This document shows, in pieces, positions 40,088-47,152 of a stretch of DNA of 48,288 bases (position 1 is the first letter of the stretch; each line of letters begins with the position of its first letter). The notes under the pieces are model-generated. The model was given only the letters and a program-made list of their open reading frames with translations, did not search any database and was not told the origin of the DNA. The DNA is from Nevskia sp. Lineage in GTDB: Bacteria; Pseudomonadota; Gammaproteobacteria; Nevskiales; Nevskiaceae. The stretch covers positions 1 through 48,288 of the forward strand of contig JADHNH010000015.1 of the NCBI GenBank assembly GCA_016779605.1, written 5' to 3'. The translations under genes were made by a program, and so were the position numbers.

Positions 40088-40783
40088 CTAGGCCACGCAA
40101 CGCGCAATGGCGAACGCCACTGCCGCCGCCAATCCGCCGATCACGGTGGTTTGCAGGCCGCTGCGCAGCATGGGCACGCCCGTGAACCTGCCCTTGACGG
40201 CGCCGAAGCCCGCCAATGCAACCAGGGTTACCGCCACCGAGACGCCTATGGCGCGCCTGGCATCGGTCTGAATGAAATAGGCGCTCAGCGGGATCAGTCC
40301 GCCGACGACGTAGGCCAGGGCGATGGTCAGGGCGCCTTTCCAGGCCCGCCCGGGCCGGGGCGGTTCCAGGCCCAGCTCGAAGCGCATCATGAATGCGATC
40401 CAGTCTTTGGGGCGCTGCCGGAGCGACTCGACGATCTGCCGGCTCTCGTCCGCTGCCAGGCCGAAACTCTGGAAGACCTCACGCGCCTCCTGGGCTTCGG
40501 TTTCCGGAACGGTCTCGATCTCGTGCTGCTCGCGGAGCAATTCGCTGGCGTAGTGCTCGGCGTCGCCGCGGGCGGCCAGGAAGCCGCCGAGCCCCATTGC
40601 GATGGAGCCTGCAGCGACCTCGGCCAAGCCGGCCGTCAGGACGACATGCGAGTCCGAGATTGCGCCGGTGAGGCCGGCAGCCAAGGCGAACGGCACCGTC
40701 AGCCCGTCCGACATGCCGATGACGATGTCGCGAACCGCTTCGCCGGCGGTGAAGTGCTTTTCGATATGCGGAGTTTGAGGCAT
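40088..40783 (-). CDS. VIT1/CCC1-family metal (Fe2+/Mn2+) transporter
   Basis: The product has 231 residues. The VIT family signature is clear: AVRDIVIGMSDGLTVPFALA, then AEVAAGSIAMGLGGFLAARG with the conserved Gly-rich helix, a charged cytoplasmic insertion (YASELLREQHEIETVPETEA) with metal-binding Glu/His, and closing helices with YVVGGLIPLSAYF. These proteins export or store Fe2+/Mn2+. The ATG at 40783 follows AGGTG by 6 bases. The promoter has an FNR-type box at -41.5 (40897-40910) and a perfect TATAAT, so expression should rise at low oxygen. Confidence 0.9.
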   Translation of the reverse strand: MPQTPHIEKHFTAGEAVRDIVIGMSDGLTVPFALAAGLTGAISDSHVVLTAGLAEVAAGSIAMGLGGFLAARGDAEHYASELLREQHEIETVPETEAQEAREVFQSFGLAADESRQIVESLRQRPKDWIAFMMRFELGLEPPRPGRAWKGALTIALAYVVGGLIPLSAYFIQTDARRAIGVSVAVTLVALAGFGAVKGRFTGVPMLRSGLQTTVIGGLAAAVAFAIARCVA

Positions 40784-40868
40784 TTGGCACCTGCGAATTG
40801 GCGCCAGAGACACCACTGGTGCTCTGGCAAGACGATCGACTGAGCCGGGCGGCGGGCGGAACCGCGAA

Positions 40869-40910
40869 ATTATAAGTATCCAACCGTCTCGCACCCTTGA
40901 CGCGGGTCAA
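40869..40910 (-). promoter_or_regulatory. FNR/FixK-type box and -10 of the VIT1-type gene
   Basis: The perfect palindrome TTGACGCGGGTCAA (40897-40910) is followed, on the minus strand, by TATAAT (40874-40869). The predicted start is 40862, so the box centre (40903.5) is at -41.5. The sequence fits the FixK/FNR form TTGAY-N4-RTCAA. Confidence 0.75.
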
Positions 40911-40995
40911 TCCCGAATTCGCTAGGGCCGGTTAGTCGCCTGCCGCTGAGCGCTTGGATCGGGTCGTGGCGAATCGTTGGCCGGTGAGGCGACGT

Positions 40996-41037
40996 TTGAT
41001 CTGGATCATTGCCGAAGCCGCCTATGCCTCTTAGCGT
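40996..41037 (+). promoter_or_regulatory. FNR-type box and -10 of the cytochrome c peroxidase gene
   Basis: TTGATCTGGATCAT (40996-41009) matches the consensus except for the last base. TAGCGT (41032-41037) is the -10 candidate, giving a start at 41044 and again putting the box centre (41002.5) at -41.5. The start codon is 23 bases downstream. Confidence 0.7.
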
Positions 41038-41066
41038 AGCTCTTTGGCACGCGGCGGAGATATTCG

Positions 41067-42095
41067 ATGTCGAAACTTGCGAAGATGGTGCCGGCCGCAA
41101 TGATCCTGGGTTGCGCCGGTGCGATGGGTGCCGATTGGCAGACGTTGCCGCTCCACGCGCCAGCCCCCGCGGACAATCCCACAACGCCCGCGAAGGTCGA
41201 ATTGGGCAAGATGTTGTTCTTCGACCCGCGCCTTTCATCGACGGGAACGGTGTCCTGCTTTTCGTGCCACAACGTCATGGAGGGCGGCGACGATCACCGC
41301 CCCACATCCATCGGCGTGCATGGCCAGCTTGGCGGGCGCAATGCGCCGACGGTGTGGAACGCGGCGTTCCAATCCGTGCAATTCTGGGACGGCCGGGCCG
41401 CCAGCCTGGAAGCCCAGGCCAAGGGCCCTATCGTCAATCCGATCGAGATGGGGATGCCGAAGCTCGACCTGGCGGTGGACCGCATCAAGCGGATTCCCGG
41501 GTACCAGCCGTTCTTCGAGCGCGCATTCGGGCAGGGCGGGCAGGTCACGGCCGACACCATCGCCATGTCGATTGCGGCATACGAACGCACCCTGATCACG
41601 CCGAACAGCCCCTATGACCGCTTCGTCCAGGGCGACAAGCAGGCGCTCGATGCCCGGCAGCAGCGGGGCATGCAGGCATTTGCCGATGTCGGCTGCGCGT
41701 CCTGCCACGCGGGAGCGAATTTCAGCGGGCCGCCGATGCCCGCGGGTAGCGGTTTCTTCATGAAATTCCCGACCTATCTCGATAATCCCTATGTTGCCCA
41801 ATATCACTTGCTGGACGACGGCGGCAGGGCAGTGCAAACGGGCAAGGCCCAGGATCAGAACGTCTGGCGCGTACCAACCCTGAGAAACCTGACGTATACC
41901 GCACCGTACTTCCACAACGGCCTGGTCAAGTCCTTGCCTGAGGCGGTCAAGGTGATGGCGGCGACGCAGCTCAACAAGAAACTCTCCGACGCACAGGCGG
42001 CGGACATCGCCGCGTTCCTCAACGGCCTTGACGGCCAATTCCCGGAACAGGCCATGCCGCGCCTGCCGCCCACGCCCGGCGATCTGCTCGAATAA
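41067..42095 (+). CDS. ccpA: Diheme cytochrome c peroxidase (CcpA/MauG family)
   Basis: The product has 342 residues. A signal peptide (MVPAAMILGCAGAMGA) directs it to the periplasm. It has two CXXCH heme sites, C64-H68 (SCFSCHNV) and C210-H214 (CASCHAG). Other markers are GKMLFFDPRLSSTGTVSC, NAAFQSVQFWDGRAASLEAQ and NPIEMGM. These enzymes reduce H2O2 with electrons from c-type cytochromes. GGAG precedes the ATG by 7 bases. An FNR-type box controls it, as is known for bacterial CcpA, which acts in low-oxygen respiration. The cytochromes nearby could be its donors. Confidence 0.94.
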   Translation: MSKLAKMVPAAMILGCAGAMGADWQTLPLHAPAPADNPTTPAKVELGKMLFFDPRLSSTGTVSCFSCHNVMEGGDDHRPTSIGVHGQLGGRNAPTVWNAAFQSVQFWDGRAASLEAQAKGPIVNPIEMGMPKLDLAVDRIKRIPGYQPFFERAFGQGGQVTADTIAMSIAAYERTLITPNSPYDRFVQGDKQALDARQQRGMQAFADVGCASCHAGANFSGPPMPAGSGFFMKFPTYLDNPYVAQYHLLDDGGRAVQTGKAQDQNVWRVPTLRNLTYTAPYFHNGLVKSLPEAVKVMAATQLNKKLSDAQAADIAAFLNGLDGQFPEQAMPRLPPTPGDLLE

Positions 42096-42176
42096 CCGTG
42101 CACGCAAGGGCATCCCCGCACGGCCCAGGTAGGCAGCGGGACGTGGCGTGCCCGGCGCGGATCTGAAGTTCGGTGC

Positions 42177-43172
42177 ATGAACCGCCTCGCCGCGCTGCTG
42201 CTGATCGTCGCTTTCGTGTCCCAGGACGCGGCTGCCGGAGACGAGCGTGTCAACCTGCGCCTGGGCTCCGGTGTCCAGGTCCAGGTCCGGTTCCTGCGCG
42301 CCTCAGGCGGCAACGGACCCTTGCCGGCCATCGTGGTCCTTGGGGGGCTCGAGCGAGGCGCGGCCGTCTTGGACTTGCTGCCTCGCACGGACGAAGCGGT
42401 ATTGGTCGGCTTCGATTACCCGGTGGCGGTGCCGCAGGCACTGCCGTGGACCGAACTGCTTCCCCTGGCACGCCGGCTGGAGCGCGGCGTTCGCGAGACG
42501 GTTGAGATTCTGGCAAGGCTGCATGCGCTGCTGTTGCAGCGTGGCGACATCGACGGCAGCCGCCTGAGCCTGGTCGGGGTCAGCCTGGGGGCGCCGTTTG
42601 CGGTCATTGGTGCGGCTGGCAGCGGCTATCGCGGCGTGGTTGTCATCGATGGTTTCGGCGACCTGCCGCGCACCGTGCGCCATCAGTTCCAACGCCGCTG
42701 GCGGCCGCGCTACGGCGTCATTGGCGACGCCATGGCTTGGCTGGCGCAGACGGCTTTGCTGCAGCTGATCGACTTGCCCGCACCGGAGGAATCGGCGCGG
42801 CGCTTGCAGGCGAACCAGCGGGTCTACATGCTCAACGCCGAACAGGACGAATTCGTGCCGCAGCGGTCCCGCGAGGCATTGGAGGAGGCTTTGCGCCAGT
42901 CCCGCGCAGTGCTGACCGTGGAGACCGTCCCCGGCCGCCACGTGAGGGGCGACGACGAGCGCACCATCAGGCAACTGTACGCGCTGGCGAGGGACTGGAT
43001 GCGGCGGCAGGGTCTTCTGGATCGATCGACGGCCCCATCCGCGCCGAGCCGCGCGGCAGCGTTGAAATCGACGGCGCCGGCTCGTGGCAATCACCCGTGG
43101 GCGGGCGCGGGCGCCGCGCTCAGGGCTGCCGGAACTCCTGGTCGGAGCTCTTGCCGGGCAAGCTCAGCTTGA
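42177..43172 (+). CDS. Exported alpha/beta hydrolase
   Basis: The product has 331 residues with a signal peptide ending near DAAAGD. The hydrolase triad is visible: S136 in LSLVGVSLGAP (GxSxG), D224 in NAEQDEFVP and H255 in VPGRHV. The fold resembles small esterases or dienelactone-hydrolase-like proteins. The last 70 residues are low-complexity and run into the convergent flippase gene by 53 bases, so the true end of function may be earlier. It starts 81 bases after ccpA and could share its transcript. Substrate unknown. Confidence 0.75.
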   Translation: MNRLAALLLIVAFVSQDAAAGDERVNLRLGSGVQVQVRFLRASGGNGPLPAIVVLGGLERGAAVLDLLPRTDEAVLVGFDYPVAVPQALPWTELLPLARRLERGVRETVEILARLHALLLQRGDIDGSRLSLVGVSLGAPFAVIGAAGSGYRGVVVIDGFGDLPRTVRHQFQRRWRPRYGVIGDAMAWLAQTALLQLIDLPAPEESARRLQANQRVYMLNAEQDEFVPQRSREALEEALRQSRAVLTVETVPGRHVRGDDERTIRQLYALARDWMRRQGLLDRSTAPSAPSRAAALKSTAPARGNHPWAGAGAALRAAGTPGRSSCRASSA

Positions 43173-44145
43173 GGCGGCGGCCTTCGACCCATAGCCAGGA
43201 CAGCAGGGCGGGAACGCCGAACAGCAGTTCGCGCATGCGTTTGGCCAGCGATAGCGAAATCGACAAGTCGCCGCCGATGCCGACCAGGCTGCCGAACACC
43301 ATCAGGCCTCCCTCCTGCACGCCCAGGCCGGCCGGCACGATGAAGGCGATACTGCGTAGTGCCTGGGTCAGGGATTCGATGACGATGGCGGTGCCGACCC
43401 CGGCGGGGTGGCCGAGAAACCGCAGCGCCAGCCAGGTTTCCAGCGCCCCGAGCACGAATCCGCACAACTCCCAGGCCAGCGCCGTCAGCAGCCTCCCGGG
43501 TCTTTTGTACAGGGCGCGGATCTCGGCGTCGAGGCTGCTGCCGCCGATCAATTCGACCAGGCGGCTGCGGCTGCCCAGGGTGGTTTCAGCCAGTTTCCCC
43601 AGTCGCTCGAACACCGAGCCGTAGCGCAATAACGCGCCGAGCAGTATCGGAACCGGCAGGCTCAACGCCAAGGCCGACAGGATGGTCCAAGCCACGTGGG
43701 TCGGAGCGGTCGCTGCGATGAGCAATACCACGCCGAGCGCGGCGAAGATATATTGCCCAATGAGCGTCAGGAGCACCTCGACGATCACGCTGGCGGTGGT
43801 CGCCGCGCCGTCGAGGCCGCGCAGCTTGACCAGACGGATTCCGGCGATTTCGCCGCCGGCGCTCAACGTCGGCAGCAAGCGGCTGACCGCCTCCCGCACC
43901 GCCGCAACCCACAACAGGAACGGCAGCCGGGCACGCTGCTCCGGATCGCGCGGCGCAAGCAGGGTGCGCCATCCTGCGGCATCCAGCAGCAGCGGCAAAG
44001 CGTGGAACGGCACCAACAGCAGCAGGTACCAGCCGGCGCTGCGCAACAGGGTCAGGACGCCGCCCAAGCCCTGGTGCAGCACCAGCGCGGTCATGGCGGC
44101 CAGACCAAGCAAGCCGGCAATGTACATGGCGGATTTCATTTGCAT
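43120..44145 (-). CDS. HpnL-like / UPF0104 integral membrane flippase-type protein
   Basis: The product has 341 residues and about eight membrane helices. It has AGWYLLLLVPFHALPLLLDA, AAVREAVSRLLPTLSAGGEI and IAFIVPAGLGVQEGGLMVFG, the last being the common motif of the HpnL/lysylphosphatidylglycerol-synthase transmembrane family. HpnL homologues are linked to hopanoid biosynthesis, others to lipid flipping; no hopanoid genes are in this window. The start at 44145 (MQMKSAM) is preferred; 44139 is possible. Confidence 0.8.
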   Translation of the reverse strand: MQMKSAMYIAGLLGLAAMTALVLHQGLGGVLTLLRSAGWYLLLLVPFHALPLLLDAAGWRTLLAPRDPEQRARLPFLLWVAAVREAVSRLLPTLSAGGEIAGIRLVKLRGLDGAATTASVIVEVLLTLIGQYIFAALGVVLLIAATAPTHVAWTILSALALSLPVPILLGALLRYGSVFERLGKLAETTLGSRSRLVELIGGSSLDAEIRALYKRPGRLLTALAWELCGFVLGALETWLALRFLGHPAGVGTAIVIESLTQALRSIAFIVPAGLGVQEGGLMVFGSLVGIGGDLSISLSLAKRMRELLFGVPALLSWLWVEGRRLKLSLPGKSSDQEFRQP

Positions 44146-44182
44146 ACGCACGCTCCCGCAGCTGCCGAATGGTCGGGAACTG

Positions 44183-44196
44183 CTGACTTGGATCAA
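44183..44196. promoter_or_regulatory. Weak FNR-type box upstream of the flippase gene
   Basis: CTGACTTGGATCAA has a perfect right half but two changes in the left half. No -10 element sits at the matching distance on either strand, so I give it low weight. Confidence 0.3.
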
Positions 44197-44251
44197 TGCC
44201 GGACATGGCGAAATCCTGCAGTGTCTATTCCTGCGGCAGCGGAGAAACGCG

Positions 44252-44287
44252 GATTCGGCGGATTCGGCGAATTCGGCGATTTCGGCG
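44252..44287. repeat. Four tandem 9-bp units
   Basis: GATTCGGCG, GATTCGGCG, AATTCGGCG and ATTTCGGCG follow one another without gaps. They lie in the 270-base gap between the flippase and Sel1 genes, outside any supported gene. The unit length is a multiple of three, but no reading frame here is convincing. Confidence 0.8.
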
Positions 44288-44415
44288 TCTCTGAAGCCGG
44301 TTGGCGCGCGCACCGGGCCCGGCATGTGCCCCCGGTGCGGAAGCCGAGGTGTCCGAACGGTGGGCTGCCTGAATACGAACAGGTCGTTAGTCTTGCGATC
44401 CTGGAGATTCGACTT

Positions 44416-44937
44416 ATGAACGTCAAATCTTCTACTGCGGTGCTCTTGTGGGCCATTTGCGTTGCCACCCGTGCGAACGCGGGGCCATTTGAGGACGGAC
44501 TGGCGGCCGATATTCGCGGCGACAATGCAACGGCCGTTCAGCTCTGGCGTCCTTTGGCCGAGCGTGGCGACGCCAGGGCGCAGCTAAGCTTGGCCATGAT
44601 GTACCACTACGCGCATCAGGGTGTCCCGCTCGACCATGCAGAAGCGGCAAAGTGGTATCGCAAGGCCGCCGATCAGGGCAACGCGCCCGCGCAGGCGCGC
44701 CTGGGCTTGATGTATTTCCGCGGACAGGGTGTTCCGCGGGACTACGTGCAGGCCTACAAGTGGAACACGCTTGCCGCCGCAAGTCTCCCGGAGGGCGATC
44801 CTCTCCGTCAAACCGCAAGCCTGGCGCGCGACATGGCCGCCCAGCAACTGATGCCGGGCCAGATCGCCGAAGCACAGAAACTCGCTCGCGAATGGAGGTC
44901 GACGATCCAGAAAGGCAAGTTGCCGCCAGCAAGGTGA
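44416..44937 (+). CDS. Exported Sel1-repeat protein
   Basis: The product has 173 residues. A signal peptide, VLLWAICVATRANA, precedes GPFEDG. Two or three Sel1-like repeats follow, for example ARAQLSLAMMYHYAHQGVPL and APAQARLGLMYFRGQGVPRD, plus AAKWYRKAADQGN and AYKWNTLAAASLPEGD. Sel1 repeats are TPR-like helices that bind other proteins. GGAG lies 9 bases before the ATG. Function unknown; its place beside the FNR-linked genes gives no clear clue. Confidence 0.87.
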   Translation: MNVKSSTAVLLWAICVATRANAGPFEDGLAADIRGDNATAVQLWRPLAERGDARAQLSLAMMYHYAHQGVPLDHAEAAKWYRKAADQGNAPAQARLGLMYFRGQGVPRDYVQAYKWNTLAAASLPEGDPLRQTASLARDMAAQQLMPGQIAEAQKLAREWRSTIQKGKLPPAR

Positions 44938-45094
44938 CGTAAAGGCGGCGGTAGGCCGATCGCGATTGTTGCGCCCCGGGAGTCAATGGACGATCCCAGT
45001 GCAGGCGTGGCGCGCTCGACATCGATTCCCGGTAAATCCCTCGGTGACAGCATCCCGGTGTTCTCCGGCGCCGGCGCCGGCAGGCCTCGGCCCA

Positions 45095-46888
45095 TTACGC
45101 GATCCCCAGCACCTGAATCTCCGTGGTGCTCAGGTGCACGGGCAGGATGCAGGCGGGACCGTCGCTGACCGAGCCGTCCACCTCGTGGATTTCCAGCCCG
45201 GCGGCTGATTGCACGACGCCGGGGCCGAGCGGTGCGGGTTTGTTGCTGTATAAGAGCCGGAGCTGGGCGCCGGCAGGGCTCAGCTTGGAATCGACGATGG
45301 CATAGCCGGCGAAATCGGCCTGTGTGCCGGTGTTGGCGATGACCAGCACCTCGCGGTCGTTGAGGATGCGCGAGAACGCCAGCACGCCGCCGGGATAAGG
45401 CGAAATGCCGAACTGCGCGCCGTTGCCGGAGACCGGGCGGAAATAGAATCGCCCGTAGCGCAGCGCGGCGTGCGCGTTGCGCAGGCGCGTGATGCGCTGG
45501 ATGGCGAGATGGAACGGATGCGCCGGATCGAAGGCCTGCGGCATGCCCCACAGCGCTTCGCGCACGTTCTGGTCGCTGTCGCCGCTGCCGTGCAGGCCCT
45601 GCTCGGAACCGTAGTACAGGCTGGGGATGCCGGGCAGCGCGAACAGGCAGGCGAAGGCCATGGTCGCCTGGTCGTCGTAGCGGTGCGGATCGGCGGTATC
45701 GCGGTAATAGAAGCGCGCATGCTGGTCGTGGTTGTCGAGGAAGGTGACGAAGTAGCGGGTCGCCTCGCCGTGCGAGCTGATCACGTCCTGCTCCACCGAT
45801 TTGCGCACCTGGTACATGTCGACCACCGCGCTCGGCGGCAGCAGGCCCTTGAGCACGCCGGGCAGGCGGAAGAACAGCGGGAAATCCAGCGAGGCATCCA
45901 CGCCCACCAGGTCGCCGGACACCGAGACATTGCGCCCGATGTACTCGGAGATCTTCTGCTCGTCGTCGTAAACCTCGCCGTAGGTGAAGAAATTCTTCTT
46001 GCCCACGCTCAGGGCGAACTCGCGGATGGCGTTGCCGAAACGCAGCGCGAAATCCCGGTCCAGGTACTTGAGCGTGTCGATGCGGAAGCCGTCGATGTCG
46101 TAGGCGGCGATCAGGTACTGGAAGATGCGGATCAGCGCGTCGCCCAGCGCAGCGTCGGACGTGAGCATCTGCTTGAGCGATGAGAAGTCGCCCACGGTCT
46201 CCGGGCCGCCGGGCCGCGGCGTGCCCTGGCGGCGGAAGAATTCGTTGCGGCGCAGCTCGCCGGGGAACACGGCCGCATCGGCCGGCGGATCCGCGATGTT
46301 TTCGGCTTGCGTCCAGCCGGCCTGCGGCTCGCCGTATTCGTCGCGCCAGCGCACCGGCGCGTAGGGACTGTCGCTCCACGGCGCCTGCGAGCCCGACGGG
46401 TAGGCAAAGACATCGCCGGTATGGTTGAGCACGATGTCGAAGATCACGTAGATGCCATGCGCATGCGCATCGTCGACGAAGCGGCGCAGCTCGGCGGCGG
46501 CGTCGGCCGGCGCCGAGGCGAAGCGCGGGTCGATTTCCAGGAAGCTCTGGATGCCGTAGCCGTGATAGCTGCCGTCGTTGGGCTGGCCGTCGAGGAACCG
46601 GCAGTTCTTCAGCACCGGCGTGAACCAGATCGCGCCCACGCCGAGCTGCGCCAGGTAGTCCAGCTTCTGCCGCATGCCCTCGATGGTGCCGCCCTGGAAG
46701 CCGCCGAACTTGCCGTCGAAAGCGCCCCTCGGCGGAGCCACCGGGTTGTTGAAGCGGTCCACCATCAGGAAGTAGATCCAGCAATCGCGCCAGTCCGCCG
46801 GGGATGGCGTCAGGCCGTTGCGCGGTATCGAAACGCGCACCTGGTCGAGCAGCGTGTTGACGTCCAGTCCGTTGATCGTCGCAGGCAT
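45095..46888 (-). CDS. GH13 alpha-amylase-family glycosidase
   Basis: The product has 597 residues. The four GH13 regions are present: DIVLNH (151-156), GFRIDTLKY with nucleophile D271, YGEVYD with acid/base E305 and FLDNHD with D388. The N-terminus (WIYFLMVDRFNN) and the domain C beta-sandwich at the end are both present. No signal peptide is seen, so the enzyme is probably cytoplasmic and acts on maltodextrins, cyclodextrins or glycogen. GGGAGGGG lies just before the ATG. No maltose or glycogen genes are adjacent. Confidence 0.92.
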   Translation of the reverse strand: MPATINGLDVNTLLDQVRVSIPRNGLTPSPADWRDCWIYFLMVDRFNNPVAPPRGAFDGKFGGFQGGTIEGMRQKLDYLAQLGVGAIWFTPVLKNCRFLDGQPNDGSYHGYGIQSFLEIDPRFASAPADAAAELRRFVDDAHAHGIYVIFDIVLNHTGDVFAYPSGSQAPWSDSPYAPVRWRDEYGEPQAGWTQAENIADPPADAAVFPGELRRNEFFRRQGTPRPGGPETVGDFSSLKQMLTSDAALGDALIRIFQYLIAAYDIDGFRIDTLKYLDRDFALRFGNAIREFALSVGKKNFFTYGEVYDDEQKISEYIGRNVSVSGDLVGVDASLDFPLFFRLPGVLKGLLPPSAVVDMYQVRKSVEQDVISSHGEATRYFVTFLDNHDQHARFYYRDTADPHRYDDQATMAFACLFALPGIPSLYYGSEQGLHGSGDSDQNVREALWGMPQAFDPAHPFHLAIQRITRLRNAHAALRYGRFYFRPVSGNGAQFGISPYPGGVLAFSRILNDREVLVIANTGTQADFAGYAIVDSKLSPAGAQLRLLYSNKPAPLGPGVVQSAAGLEIHEVDGSVSDGPACILPVHLSTTEIQVLGIA

Positions 46889-47152
46889 GACCCCTCCCGT
46901 GCCATGGCCGCATCATAGCCCCGCGCCGGCCTGAGCGCCGCGGCGGCGGGGCACCGGGGACCCGCCGGCCCGGCGCAGGGTGTTCCGCAAGGTAAACCGG
47001 CTGCCGCACCGGTTTCGTCTTTCGCCGCGTGCGCCTAAGATGTCTTGCACAAGCCTTGTGGCCGGCGACCGCGTTATCCGCGGTCCGGCGGGGCGGCGCA
47101 CCGGGGAACCATAACCGCGGGACTTAAGTTTTCGCACTGGAGGAGGAAAGAC
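46889..47152. other. Divergent gap between the amylase and CoA-transferase genes
   Basis: These 264 bases contain no supported gene. GACCGCG (47067-47073) pairs with CGCGGTC (47079-47085) across TTATC as a short hairpin. GGAGGAGG right before 47153 serves the CoA-transferase. Confidence 0.5.
46911..46916 (-). promoter_or_regulatory. Candidate -10 element for the amylase gene
   Basis: Reading on the minus strand this is TATGAT, one change from consensus, predicting a start near 46904 and a 15-base leader that includes the strong GGGAGGGG site. No -35 is evident. Confidence 0.4.
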
